Of a DNA stretch of 64,000 bases, positions 29,267-37,998 are shown piece by piece; within the stretch, counting starts at the first letter, position 1, and each line of letters opens with the position of its first letter. The stretch is from Aquabacterium sp. (GTDB lineage Bacteria > Pseudomonadota > Gammaproteobacteria > Burkholderiales > Burkholderiaceae_C): assembly GCA_030654395.1 (NCBI GenBank), contig JAURXM010000031.1, forward strand, positions 1-64,000, written 5' to 3'. Position numbers and translations under genes: made by a program. The notes beneath the pieces were generated by a model, which was given only the letters and a program-made list of their open reading frames with translations, did no database searches and was not told where the DNA came from.

Positions 29267-29845
29267 TTACGGCTGCTTAACCGCCTCAACTTGGATCACC
29301 AGCTTGATGGTATCGGGGATGAAGGGCAGGCCGTAGTTCATGCCAAACTCACTGCGCTGGATGCTGGTATCAAAATCGCCACCACACACCTCTGCCTTGA
29401 GCATAGGGTTTTGATAACACCCATACCGATGTGCCTTGAGCGTCACAGTTTGGCCCTTGCCAAGCAGTGTCAAAGTCCCCACCACAGCGCTGACCTTGTC
29501 CCCCTCGAAGATCACCTTGTCGCTCACAAATGTGGCTTTGGGGAAGGCCTCCACGTTGAAGAAGTCTTTGCCCTTCAAGTGCCCATTGAAGGGGGCTGTG
29601 CCGGTGCTGATTGAATCCATATCGATGCTGATGTCCACCTTACCGGTCTTGTTGGCCATGTCGATCATGACCGTGCCGCTTTTTTTGTCAAAGCGCCCGC
29701 GGTTGGTTGAGGTGCCGAAGTGCGTGGCCTCGAAGGTCACAAAGGTGTGCGTCGGCTCGATGGCGTAGGTGACGGGGGCGGCTTGCGCCACGCCTGTCAA
29801 GAGCGTGGCCGTGGTGAGCAGGGATGTGGTGATAAAGCGGTTCAT
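29267..29845 (-). CDS. Periplasmic YceI-family protein, copy 1
   Basis: This 192-residue protein starts with a signal peptide (about 1-22, ending GVAQA) and then forms the YceI lipocalin-like beta-barrel, with TYAIEPTHTFVTFEATHFG at the mature N-terminus. YceI proteins bind isoprenoid-type lipids and are often encoded beside cytochrome b561. The start is ATG 29845, with AGGAG 6 bases upstream. A second YceI gene and a cytochrome b561 gene lie just upstream on the same strand, which suggests one operon. Its 3' end faces the hybrid kinase 20 bases away. Confidence 0.93.
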   Translation of the reverse strand: MNRFITTSLLTTATLLTGVAQAAPVTYAIEPTHTFVTFEATHFGTSTNRGRFDKKSGTVMIDMANKTGKVDISIDMDSISTGTAPFNGHLKGKDFFNVEAFPKATFVSDKVIFEGDKVSAVVGTLTLLGKGQTVTLKAHRYGCYQNPMLKAEVCGGDFDTSIQRSEFGMNYGLPFIPDTIKLVIQVEAVKQP

Positions 29846-29890
29846 AGGTGACTCCTGTGAGATAAGAAAAAAGAAACAACCATCCAAAAA

Positions 29891-30463
29891 CTACAGCGCT
29901 GGCACGCCTTGCAACACCAGCTTGAAGGTGACTTGAACGTCATTGGCCACGATGGCCGTGTCAGCCCAGTCGCCATCGCCCACCTTGAAGTCAAGGCGCT
30001 TGATGAGCAAACTGCCTGTGGCGGTGCTCAACCCTGCGGCTTGGGTCAACTGCACTGGCACGATCAGGTCACGGACGTGGCCTTTGATGGTGAGTTTGCC
30101 AGCAACCTCAAAGCGACCACCACCCAAAGCCTTCATCGCCACAGACTGGAAGGTGGCCTTGGGGAATTGCCTCGTATGGAACCAATCGGGCTTGCTCAAT
30201 TCGGCGTCGGCATCTGCATTGACAGCCACACTGCCCAGATCAACCTGAAAAGCAATTTGGCTGGCCTGCGGGGCACGTGGATTGAACGCGGTTTGGGCCG
30301 TGAACACCTTGAAGCGGCCACTCACGGGCACGCCCATTTGCTTGAGCACAAAAGTGACCTCGCTTCGCGCGGGCACCAGCGCTTGATCGGCCGCCAAAGC
30401 CGGCTGCATAGCGGCACACAGAACCAGTGCACCAAGCGCACGAAACACACCGAGCTGTCTCAT
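29891..30463 (-). CDS. Periplasmic YceI-family protein, copy 2
   Basis: This 190-residue protein has a signal peptide (about 1-24, ending PALA) and a YceI beta-barrel domain: ARSEVTFVLKQMGVPVSGRF begins the fold. It is clearly diverged from copy 1. Three consecutive ATG codons (30469, 30466, 30463) follow AAGGGG; I use the last because of spacing. It lies between copy 1 and cytochrome b561. Two YceI proteins with one b561 is a recurring arrangement linked to periplasmic quinone or isoprenoid handling, but no reaction is proven for it. Confidence 0.92.
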   Translation of the reverse strand: MRQLGVFRALGALVLCAAMQPALAADQALVPARSEVTFVLKQMGVPVSGRFKVFTAQTAFNPRAPQASQIAFQVDLGSVAVNADADAELSKPDWFHTRQFPKATFQSVAMKALGGGRFEVAGKLTIKGHVRDLIVPVQLTQAAGLSTATGSLLIKRLDFKVGDGDWADTAIVANDVQVTFKLVLQGVPAL

Positions 30464-30491
30464 CATCATCCCCTTAAAACCATGAAAAACA

Positions 30492-31055
30492 TCAACGCCC
30501 TGGCCGCATGCGTGCCAGCAGGCCATCACGGTCAATGAAGTGGTGTTTGAGTGCAGCACCCACGTGCACCACCACCAAGCCGATCAAGGTGAACGCAGCC
30601 AAGCCGTGCAAAGGCTCAATGGTTTCAGCCAGCTCTTTGTTGGCAGGCAACAAGTCAGGCAAGGGCCACACGCCAAACCACACAATGGGGTAACCCTTGG
30701 CCGAGCTGTAAGCCCAACCCAACAAGGGCACGACAAAGAACAACAGGTACATCAAGTAATGGGTGCCATGGTGGGCGATGCGCTGCCACGCGGGCATCGC
30801 TTGGGTGATGGCCCCTGGCAAAGCTGGCGGGCGGTGGGTGAGGCGCCACAGCAGCCTCAAACCCGACAAGAACAAAATGCTCACACCGGCCCACTTATGC
30901 CAATTGAGCAGCATGATTTTGCGCGGGCTCAGAGGCATGTCCTCGACAATCAGGCCCACAGCAAAGGCCGTGATGATGGACAAGCCCAGCACCCAATGCA
31001 AAACTATAGCCGTGGTGCTGTAGCGTTGTATTGGGGGGTTTTGTGAGGTCTTCAT
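30492..31055 (-). CDS. Cytochrome b561
   Basis: This 187-residue membrane protein has four hydrophobic segments, with haem-ligand candidates His20 (ATAIVLHWVLG-type motif, seen here as TTAIVLHWVLG), His near 50 (LNWHKWAG) and further His residues in helices 3 and 4 (HHGTHYLMYLL; FTLIGLVVVHVGAALKHHF). Cytochromes b561 pass electrons between quinol and periplasmic acceptors. The start is ATG 31055, chosen because AGAAGGA lies 7 bases upstream; an in-frame ATG at 31076 lacks this. It is the first gene of the b561-YceI-YceI set on the minus strand. Confidence 0.94.
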   Translation of the reverse strand: MKTSQNPPIQRYSTTAIVLHWVLGLSIITAFAVGLIVEDMPLSPRKIMLLNWHKWAGVSILFLSGLRLLWRLTHRPPALPGAITQAMPAWQRIAHHGTHYLMYLLFFVVPLLGWAYSSAKGYPIVWFGVWPLPDLLPANKELAETIEPLHGLAAFTLIGLVVVHVGAALKHHFIDRDGLLARMRPGR

Positions 31056-31170
31056 CAGGCATTCCTTCTGCGTCATTGCGCAATAGTCAACAGATTAGCC
31101 AACCGTACCAGCAACAGGGTGAAACTGGCTCAACGTTAGCTTCAAAATATTTGAACAGCGCTTTTTATTG

Positions 31171-32298
31171 ATGTACGCCAACTTCATTACCCGCCTCAAC
31201 GACGCGTTTTTGGGCACCGACCGCAAGCAGCGGCTGCGCATCACGCGCTCGCTGATGGCCGCCAATGTGTTCGTGGCCTGCAGCTTCTTGGCAGGCTATG
31301 CCTGCTTTACCGGCTTCATGGCGGCCAGTGACCTGACCTACCTCACCAGCACCATCGCGGTCAACATCGTGGGCTGGTATCTGTTTCTGCGCACCGGGCT
31401 CAACCAGCGTTTTGAAGACCCCGCCATGACCTTGCCACAGATCATGTCGGCATTGACCATCATCGCTGGGGCCTATGCGGTGACCGGGCCGGTTCACGGC
31501 TCCACCTTGATGCTGCTGGCCTTGGTACTGGTCTTTGGCATTTTCAACATGAAGCCCAAAGGGGCCAAAATCGCTGGCGGCTACACCGTGGTGCTGATGG
31601 GCATCACCATCGCCATCAAAACCCAGACCGACCCGCTCAACTACCCCCTCAAGCTGGAGATCGCTCACTTCGTACTGACGGCGGCCATCGTGCCCACCAT
31701 CTCCTCTCTGGCGGCCCAACTCAGCAGTCTGCGCATGAAGCTGCAAGCACAAAAAGACGAGCTGGCCAATGCCTTGGTGCGCATCCAAATCTTGGCCACA
31801 CGGGATGAGCTGACCGGCCTGCTCAACCGCCGCCACATGCTCGAAGTCATGAAGCAACACAGCAAACGGCTGGAACGATCAGGACACCATCCGTTTTGTT
31901 TGGCCTTGCTGGACATTGACCATTTCAAGCGCGTCAACGACACCCACGGGCATGGCGTAGGCGATGAGGTACTGCGCAACTTTGCCCGGATCGTTCAAAG
32001 CGGCCTGCGCGACACCGACGTGCTGGCGCGCTGGGGTGGCGAGGAATTTTTGGTGCTGCTCAATGACACCGCACCCGAATTGGCCAACCTCGGTCTGGAG
32101 CGTGCACGCCAACTGCTGGACGAAGCCACCTTGGTGCCGGCTTTGCCCACCCTCAAGCCCACGTTCTCGGCTGGGCTGACGGCCTACAACGACTTGGAAG
32201 CCTTGGACGTCGCCATTGAGCGAGCCGACCGGGCCCTGTACAAAGCCAAAGACGGAGGACGCAATTGCACCGTGATTCACCCAAAACAAGTCAGCTAA
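31171..32298 (+). CDS. Membrane diguanylate cyclase, copy 1
   Basis: This 375-residue protein has about six N-terminal hydrophobic segments (residues 30-180), a short coiled coil and a GGDEF domain with GGEEF at 289-293. The RxxD product-inhibition site is at 280-283 (RDTD). It would make cyclic di-GMP. The start is ATG 31171. Its stop codon lies inside the start of a second cyclase gene (34-base overlap), so the two are tightly linked. The N-domain has no named sensory fold that I recognise. Confidence 0.94.
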   Translation: MYANFITRLNDAFLGTDRKQRLRITRSLMAANVFVACSFLAGYACFTGFMAASDLTYLTSTIAVNIVGWYLFLRTGLNQRFEDPAMTLPQIMSALTIIAGAYAVTGPVHGSTLMLLALVLVFGIFNMKPKGAKIAGGYTVVLMGITIAIKTQTDPLNYPLKLEIAHFVLTAAIVPTISSLAAQLSSLRMKLQAQKDELANALVRIQILATRDELTGLLNRRHMLEVMKQHSKRLERSGHHPFCLALLDIDHFKRVNDTHGHGVGDEVLRNFARIVQSGLRDTDVLARWGGEEFLVLLNDTAPELANLGLERARQLLDEATLVPALPTLKPTFSAGLTAYNDLEALDVAIERADRALYKAKDGGRNCTVIHPKQVS

Positions 32299-33428
32299 GC
32301 GGCCTTTGCGACTTGGTGCTGGGTCAAGATCCCAAGCTGCGCGCCCGGGTCAGCATGACCTTGATCGCCGTGTATGGCTACGCGGTGTGCTCAGGCCTGC
32401 TGGTCTACCTGTTGAGCACCGACTTGGTGGCCTCAAGCCTTGGCGCCATCTGGCTGCTGGCCTATATGTGGACAGGCGTGCCCATTTTTTACCTGCTTGT
32501 GCGCACGGGCCTGTCCTCCAAACTAGGCAGCCCGGGTTTGGACTTGGCGCAGTGCCTGTTTGCCATGTCGGCCATCGTTGCGTCGTACTACATCTTGGGG
32601 TCGGTGCGCAACGGCGTGTTGTTGCTCATCGCTTTGGTGATCATGTTCAGCATGATCACGCTCACACCACGCCAGGTGCGCATCATGAGTGCGCTGACGA
32701 TTGTCAGCCTAGGCGGTGTCATGGTGCTGCTGGCCTTGACCTCGGCCCGTGAAGTGGATGCACACGAAGAACTCATCAAGTTCGTGCTGGCAGCCTGCAC
32801 ATTGCCCGCCTTGTCGGCCGTGGCCTCACATGTGGCCAAGCTGCGCACCAAACTGGTCGAGCAAAAAAGTGAACTGCGCACCGCACTGGCTTTGCTGCAA
32901 GAGATCGCCACGCATGACGAGTTGACCGGCCTGTACAACCGCAGGCACATGCTCCAATTGATGACGCAACAGATCAATCGGCAGCTGCGCAACGGCGAAG
33001 GCTTTTGTCTGGCCTTGATTGATCTGGATAACTTCAAACAGGTCAATGACCGCCATGGCCACCAGATGGGCGACCTGGTTCTCAAGTTATTTGCCGACAC
33101 CATCAAAACCGAGTTGCGCCAAACGGACGTGCTGGCACGATGGGGTGGTGAAGAGTTTTTACTCATGCTGACGGCGCCAGACCCCGGTCTGCTCGGGGCT
33201 CAGGCTTCCATGGCACGCTTTCAAGCTGCCTTGGCCAACACCGAGGTCGGGCCAGGCATCCGCGTCACTTTCTCAGCAGGTTTGACCGAGCACCTGCTGG
33301 GCGAGTTGCTACACGAAACGCTAGAGCGTGCTGACCGGGGCCTGTACGCCGCCAAAGCGCAAGGGCGCGACCGCATGGTGCTGGTCTGGGCCGAGCCACC
33401 CCCACTGGCCCCCGAATCCAAGATGTGA
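32265..33428 (+). CDS. Membrane diguanylate cyclase, copy 2
   Basis: This 387-residue paralogue of the upstream cyclase has the same layout: about six hydrophobic segments, coiled coil and GGDEF domain with GGEEF at 294-298 and RxxD at 285-288 (RQTD). It is predicted to synthesise cyclic di-GMP with feedback inhibition. I choose TTG 32265 because GGAGGA lies 5 bases upstream inside the previous gene; the hydrophobic region begins at about residue 27. The 34-base overlap with copy 1 and the GTGA junction with the downstream kinase imply one transcript. The shared layout suggests tandem duplication followed by divergence. Confidence 0.92.
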   Translation: MHRDSPKTSQLSGLCDLVLGQDPKLRARVSMTLIAVYGYAVCSGLLVYLLSTDLVASSLGAIWLLAYMWTGVPIFYLLVRTGLSSKLGSPGLDLAQCLFAMSAIVASYYILGSVRNGVLLLIALVIMFSMITLTPRQVRIMSALTIVSLGGVMVLLALTSAREVDAHEELIKFVLAACTLPALSAVASHVAKLRTKLVEQKSELRTALALLQEIATHDELTGLYNRRHMLQLMTQQINRQLRNGEGFCLALIDLDNFKQVNDRHGHQMGDLVLKLFADTIKTELRQTDVLARWGGEEFLLMLTAPDPGLLGAQASMARFQAALANTEVGPGIRVTFSAGLTEHLLGELLHETLERADRGLYAAKAQGRDRMVLVWAEPPPLAPESKM

Positions 33429-35044
33429 GACAGTCAAGGCATTGCACCGGATCAAACCACCACCCGATCTGTCCCATGCCAAGCTCCTCATCCACCCAAG
33501 ATCGTGATGGCCATTACCGTGCCATCTTCGAGGCCACCAGCGTCGGCATCGCACGTGTGGCCCTTGATGGCCGGTTCATTGAAGTCAACCCGTCTTTTGC
33601 CGACATCACGGGCCGCACCCAGCAGGCCTTGGTTGGCCTGCACTACAAAGACATCACCCACGCCGATGACTGGGCTGCCGATGAGGCCCAAAGACAGGCC
33701 GCATTGGCTGGCCAACAAGACCGCTACATCCTTGAAAAACGCTACCTGCGGCCCAACGGACAAGCTGTTCAAGCGATGCTCAATGTGGTGTTGCTGCGTG
33801 ATGAACAAGGTCAAGCCGTGCAGTTTGTGGCCTTAATAGAGGACATCAGTGAGCGCCAGCGCATGCAAGAAGCCTTGGGCTCAGCGCGCACAGCCGAGCG
33901 AGCCAGCAAGGCCAAGACCGAGTTCCTCTCGCGCATGAGCCATGAGCTGCGCACGCCCCTTAACGCCATGCTGGGCTTTGCGCAGCTCTTGCGGGTGGAC
34001 CCCCGCTACCCGCTCAACGACAGTCAAAAGCAAAAAGTAGCGCACATCGAGCGTGCCGGCGCCCACTTGCTGGCCATGATGAGCGACGTGCTCGATCTGT
34101 CCCGCATTGAGGCGGGCAGCCTGCCCATGAGCATGCTCGATTTGCCTGTATCACACGCCATCGATGAGGCGGTTGCCATGGTCAGCAACCAAGCGACATC
34201 GGCCCAAGTGAGCCTGACCACGCCCCCTGTAGACGATACCCTCATGGTGCGGGCCGATCACGTGCGCTTGCGCCAAGTGCTGGTCAACTTGCTGTCCAAC
34301 GCCATCAAGTACAACTTGGCTGGTGGGCGGGTGATGATTGAAGCCATGGCGCTGAACAACATGGTGCTGATCACCGTGTCCGATACGGGCAAGGGCATGT
34401 CGCCCGAGCAAATACCTCACCTGTTTGAGCCCTTCAACCGCCTTGGTGCAGAGCGCACAGCCATCGAGGGCACGGGCATAGGCTTGGTCATCGTCAAACG
34501 GTTGGTCGATCTGATGGATGGCCGCATTGAGGTCAGCAGCACCTTGGATTTGGGCAGCAGTTTTCGGGTGTGGCTACCGCAAGCGTTGACACAAGAGGCG
34601 CCCGATGACTTGGCAGACGCCACTGTGCGATCCCATTTTGGCGGACTTGACCAGATCGCCGATGATCACTTCACGGTGCTCTATGCCGAAGACAATGTGA
34701 TCAACGTGGAATTGCTGCGTCAAATCATGTGCCTGCGCCCGCAGTGGCGTTTGGAGGTGGCCTACAGTGGACAGCAGGCCATTGCCATGGCCCAAAGCAG
34801 CCCGCCCGACTTGTTGCTGCTGGACATGCATCTGGGGGACATGAGCGGCTTGGATGTATCGGACGCCTTGACGACCTCGCCCGCCACGGCATCGATCCCG
34901 CGCATGGCCTTGTCGGCCGACGCCATGCCCGACCAAATCAAAGAAGCCAATGAGCGGGGGTTCACCGAGTACCTCACCAAGCCGCTGGACGTGGCGCGCT
35001 TCTTGAGAGCGCTGGACAGCTGCGTTAAATCGGCAAATCGGTGA
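33425..35044 (+). CDS. Cytoplasmic PAS hybrid histidine kinase
   Basis: This protein of up to 539 residues lacks membrane segments. A PAS domain (about 30-145; GIARVALDGRFIEVNPSF) precedes HisKA with phospho-accepting His173 in SHELRTPLNA, HATPase_c with G2 GTGIGLVIV, and a REC domain with Asp467. It has no Hpt domain. The start is uncertain: GTG 33425 overlaps the upstream stop (GTGA), while ATG 33476 would trim 17 residues before the PAS domain. It closes the cyclase-cyclase-kinase set. Its 3' end overlaps the convergent flavin reductase gene by 20 bases. Confidence 0.92.
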   Translation: MRQSRHCTGSNHHPICPMPSSSSTQDRDGHYRAIFEATSVGIARVALDGRFIEVNPSFADITGRTQQALVGLHYKDITHADDWAADEAQRQAALAGQQDRYILEKRYLRPNGQAVQAMLNVVLLRDEQGQAVQFVALIEDISERQRMQEALGSARTAERASKAKTEFLSRMSHELRTPLNAMLGFAQLLRVDPRYPLNDSQKQKVAHIERAGAHLLAMMSDVLDLSRIEAGSLPMSMLDLPVSHAIDEAVAMVSNQATSAQVSLTTPPVDDTLMVRADHVRLRQVLVNLLSNAIKYNLAGGRVMIEAMALNNMVLITVSDTGKGMSPEQIPHLFEPFNRLGAERTAIEGTGIGLVIVKRLVDLMDGRIEVSSTLDLGSSFRVWLPQALTQEAPDDLADATVRSHFGGLDQIADDHFTVLYAEDNVINVELLRQIMCLRPQWRLEVAYSGQQAIAMAQSSPPDLLLLDMHLGDMSGLDVSDALTTSPATASIPRMALSADAMPDQIKEANERGFTEYLTKPLDVARFLRALDSCVKSANR

Positions 35045-35540
35045 AGAACCGCCCACCGTGATACACCAGCGGTGCAGCGCCCACACGGCGACTGCAATGC
35101 TGAACTTGGCCCACAAAGATCACGTGGTCACCGGCGTCATGCTGGCCATGGTGCACACACTCAAACACAGCCACAGCGCCATCTATCACGGGCGCACCCG
35201 TCAGGCCTGCGCGCCAGTGCACGCCCTCAAAACGGTCAATGCCCTTGCTCGCAAAACGCTCAGCCAAAGGACGCTGGTCAGCGGCCAAGACATTGATAGC
35301 GTAGTGTTGGGCCGACAAAAAACCAGGCATGGACAAGGAATACCGAGCCAAGCTCCACAGCACCAAAGGCGGCGACAGGGACACCGAGTTAAACGAATTG
35401 GCAGTCAACCCGATGAGCTGCCCCTGCGCATCCCGAGCGGTCACGATGGTGACCCCCGTGGTGAATTGACCCAGCGCAGCACGGAAGTCATCACCGGAAA
35501 GCGGTCGCTGATCAGTTTTGTTGGGCATCGATGCGGGCAT
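35025..35540 (-). CDS. Flavin reductase-like protein, FMN-binding split barrel
   Basis: This 171-residue protein belongs to the flavin reductase-like family (HpaC/ActVB type). The N-terminal core FRAALGQFTTGVTIVTA and the following GLTANSFNSVSLSPP are family signatures; the FVGQVQ stretch and a C-terminal Y-H-G-G-R-F end are also typical. It should reduce FMN or FAD with NAD(P)H for a partner mono-oxygenase. No partner gene is adjacent, so the partner is unknown. It is encoded alone, convergent with a kinase gene and divergent from a chemoreceptor. Confidence 0.93.
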   Translation of the reverse strand: MPASMPNKTDQRPLSGDDFRAALGQFTTGVTIVTARDAQGQLIGLTANSFNSVSLSPPLVLWSLARYSLSMPGFLSAQHYAINVLAADQRPLAERFASKGIDRFEGVHWRAGLTGAPVIDGAVAVFECVHHGQHDAGDHVIFVGQVQHCSRRVGAAPLVYHGGRFFTDLPI

Positions 35541-35611
35541 GAACCATCCTAGTAACTTGCCAGTGTAGACGCAGTCAGAAAGTACCCCCCCTCCACTGTG
35601 CTATTTGCGAC

Positions 35612-35638
35612 TTAAGTTGACCTATTTCTTGCCGAAAA
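35612..35638 (+). promoter_or_regulatory. FliA (sigma-28) promoter of the second chemoreceptor gene
   Basis: TTAAGTTG (35612-35619), an exact 11-base spacer and GCCGAAAA (35631-35638) match the sigma-28 consensus at 6 of 8 and 7 of 8 positions. It lies 57 bases upstream of the chemoreceptor ATG, the same distance as at the other receptor gene. Confidence 0.75.
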
Positions 35639-35695
35639 TGCAGCATGAATCACACCTGCCATCTTGCAAAGTAAACGTGTGAGCGGAGCCGTTGT

Positions 35696-37225
35696 ATGTT
35701 CAAGTCCTTAACTTGGAAGCTCGCGGCCATGATGCTGCCGGCTGCCTTGTCCGCCGTTTTACTCATGGTGATGGCTTTGCACAACCTGTCTCGGCAAGCT
35801 GATGCGGCAAATGCGACCTTTGTCGCCAAAGACGTGGTCGCCGACATCTTGCCGCCCCCGCTGTACCTCATCGAGATGCGGCTGATCCTGTCACAGGCCC
35901 TAGAACAAACCATCAGCCCCGTTGAAGCGGACAAAGCCTACCAAAGGCTGAAAGGTGAATACGACGCACGCGTCAGCTACTGGCAGGCCAACCCGCCTCA
36001 CGGGCTAGAGCGTGATCTGCTGGGCTCGCAGCACACCGCCGCGTTGACGTTCATGACCGAAGCACGTCGCCAAATCATCCAGCCCCTGCTGGCAGGGCAG
36101 CTTGACGTCGCTCGCGCGGCACTGCCCCAGGTCCATGCCCTGTACCTCTCCCACAGACAAGGTGTGGACGTCTCGGTTGTGTCAGGCACCAATATGGCCA
36201 ACGACGCCATCGCCACCATGGCCGACATCTCCAAGCAAAGCCCCTTTGTCATGCTCAGCCTGACCGCGGTGCTGCTGACCATGGCCGGTGGCTTGTTCTG
36301 GACGGTGTCACGCAAGGTAATCTCACAAGTCAAACAAGCAGCTGATTTGGCCGATCAGGTCGCTGACGGCAACTTGATGGTGAGCGTACAAGCCGAGACA
36401 CGCGACGAGGTAGGCCAGTTGCTCGAAGCCCTCAACCGCATGGCCATCGGCCTGTCAACCATGGTCAATGAGGTCCGCAGCAGTGCCCATGCCATTGATG
36501 ATGCCGCCAATGGCATCGCCCAAGACAGCCGCACACTGTCGTCCCGCAGTGAAGGGCAAGGCCACGAGTTGTCTCGCGCCGTGGAGTCAATGACCCAAAT
36601 GAGCAGCATGGTCAAGCACAGCACCAACACAGCAGATCAAGCCAAAGAGACCGCCTCACGCGCCTCCACGGTGGCCAGCCAAGGCGGCGAGGCTGTGCAC
36701 AATATGGTCAAGACCATGAACGAGATCCAAGGCTCCAGCCAGCGCATCTCAGAGATCATTGGGGTAATTGATGGCATCGCGTTTCAGACCAATATTTTGG
36801 CCCTGAATGCAGCCGTTGAGGCCGCACGTGCAGGCGAACAAGGCCGAGGGTTTGCCGTGGTCGCCAGCGAGGTGCGCTCTTTGGCGCAACGATCGGCCAC
36901 CGCAGCGCGCGAAATCAAAGGCTTGATTACATCCAGCGTCGACAAGGTGCAAGAAGGCCACAACGTCGTGAGCCAGGCGGGCAGCACCATGGCCTCTGTC
37001 GTGGACCACGTCCAGCAGGTCCACAACCTGATCGCACAAATCAGCGACGCCAGCCAAGATCAACTCAACCACATTGGACAGGTTCACCAAGCCATCCACA
37101 CACTGAACGCCAGCAACCATGACAATGAGTCGCTGGTGGCCTGTTTGTCTGCCTCAGCCGATGCCTTGGGCGCACAGGGCACGCAGATGATGGCGGCGGT
37201 GGGCAGCTTTCAAACCAAGTCGTGA
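35696..37225 (+). CDS. Methyl-accepting chemotaxis protein, copy 2
   Basis: This 509-residue receptor has transmembrane helices near 10-30 and 185-205 around a helical periplasmic domain with a four-helix-bundle look. HAMP follows, then the cytoplasmic signalling domain with the hairpin tip around [16 protein letters not shown] and [12 protein letters not shown]. The periplasmic part differs from copy 1, so it probably reads another signal. A strong FliA-type promoter lies upstream. The ATG has GGAG 8 bases before it (GCGGAGCCGTTGT). It overlaps the convergent methyltransferase gene by 16 bases. Confidence 0.95.
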   Translation: MFKSLTWKLAAMMLPAALSAVLLMVMALHNLSRQADAANATFVAKDVVADILPPPLYLIEMRLILSQALEQTISPVEADKAYQRLKGEYDARVSYWQANPPHGLERDLLGSQHTAALTFMTEARRQIIQPLLAGQLDVARAALPQVHALYLSHRQGVDVSVVSGTNMANDAIATMADISKQSPFVMLSLTAVLLTMAGGLFWTVSRKVISQVKQAADLADQVADGNLMVSVQAETRDEVGQLLEALNRMAIGLSTMVNEVRSSAHAIDDAANGIAQDSRTLSSRSEGQGHELSRAVESMTQMSSMVKHSTNTADQAKETASRASTVASQGGEAVHNMVKTMNEIQGSSQRISEIIGVIDGIAFQTNILALNAAVEAARAGEQGRGFAVVASEVRSLAQRSATAAREIKGLITSSVDKVQEGHNVVSQAGSTMASVVDHVQQVHNLIAQISDASQDQLNHIGQVHQAIHTLNASNHDNESLVACLSASADALGAQGTQMMAAVGSFQTKS

Positions 37226-37998
37226 GCCTGATCGCTTAAGCGGTACACCCACAAAGGGCGCCCGCCGGCCACGTTCAAGGTGGCGTACGCTGGCCAAGGC
37301 TGGCCGTGCTCATCACGGGCTTCAAAATCCAAGGTCACCAGCCACGCGTCACGCGCCAGCTCCGTACGGGCTTTGCGCATGGCGCGCGGCATGGATTCGG
37401 GGCGCTGGAACAGGTAGACCAAGTCATACCCCGACCAATCAGCGGCCCACATGTCACCACGACGCACCGCTGCCCATGGGCAGCGCAAACGCGACACCGC
37501 CCACCACAACCAGCTCCACTCAATGCCGTCGATTTGGGCATGGGGGTAGGCCGCGTGCAGCGCCTTCAGGCCATCGCCCATGCCACAACCGGCGTCCAGC
37601 ATGCGCGGGGCATGGTGCGCAGGCCAGGTCATGTGCTGAGGCAAATCCTGCAAAGCCCCACGCGGGGTCGGGAACACGGGCGCATCACGCCAAGCGTGCA
37701 AGGGATAAGCCAGCAGCAGCAAGGCCAAGGGTGCCAGCCACAGCCACGCGGGGATGCCTGCGCCCTGCCCTGCCGCCATCACACTCAAGGGGAAGCCCGC
37801 CGCCACAAAGACGCGCCGCCATGGGGTCGCCGCCACAGCGGGCAGCAGTGTCAAGCAAGCCCCCATCGCGGTGGGCAAGGCCAAGGTGGCCCATACAGGC
37901 GCCTGAGCTGAGCGCAAAGCCCAAACCAAGCCCCAGGCCCCAGCCCAGGTCAGCAAAGCTGGCAGAGGCCACGCCAGCACCCTTGAGGCCGTTGACAT
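37210..37998 (-). CDS. Membrane-anchored class I SAM methyltransferase
   Basis: This 262-residue protein has about four hydrophobic segments in residues 8-105, then a class I methyltransferase domain with the SAM-binding motif [11 protein letters not shown] near 133-143. The domain also has an acidic GIEWSWLWW stretch after the second beta-strand and ends with a conserved-looking W-V-Y-R-L region. The substrate is unknown. Its ATG overlaps the parB stop codon by one base (TGATG), so the two are translationally coupled. I know of no role for such an enzyme in chromosome partitioning, so the link may be only regulatory. Confidence 0.85.
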   Translation of the reverse strand: MSTASRVLAWPLPALLTWAGAWGLVWALRSAQAPVWATLALPTAMGACLTLLPAVAATPWRRVFVAAGFPLSVMAAGQGAGIPAWLWLAPLALLLLAYPLHAWRDAPVFPTPRGALQDLPQHMTWPAHHAPRMLDAGCGMGDGLKALHAAYPHAQIDGIEWSWLWWAVSRLRCPWAAVRRGDMWAADWSGYDLVYLFQRPESMPRAMRKARTELARDAWLVTLDFEARDEHGQPWPAYATLNVAGGRPLWVYRLSDQAHDLV

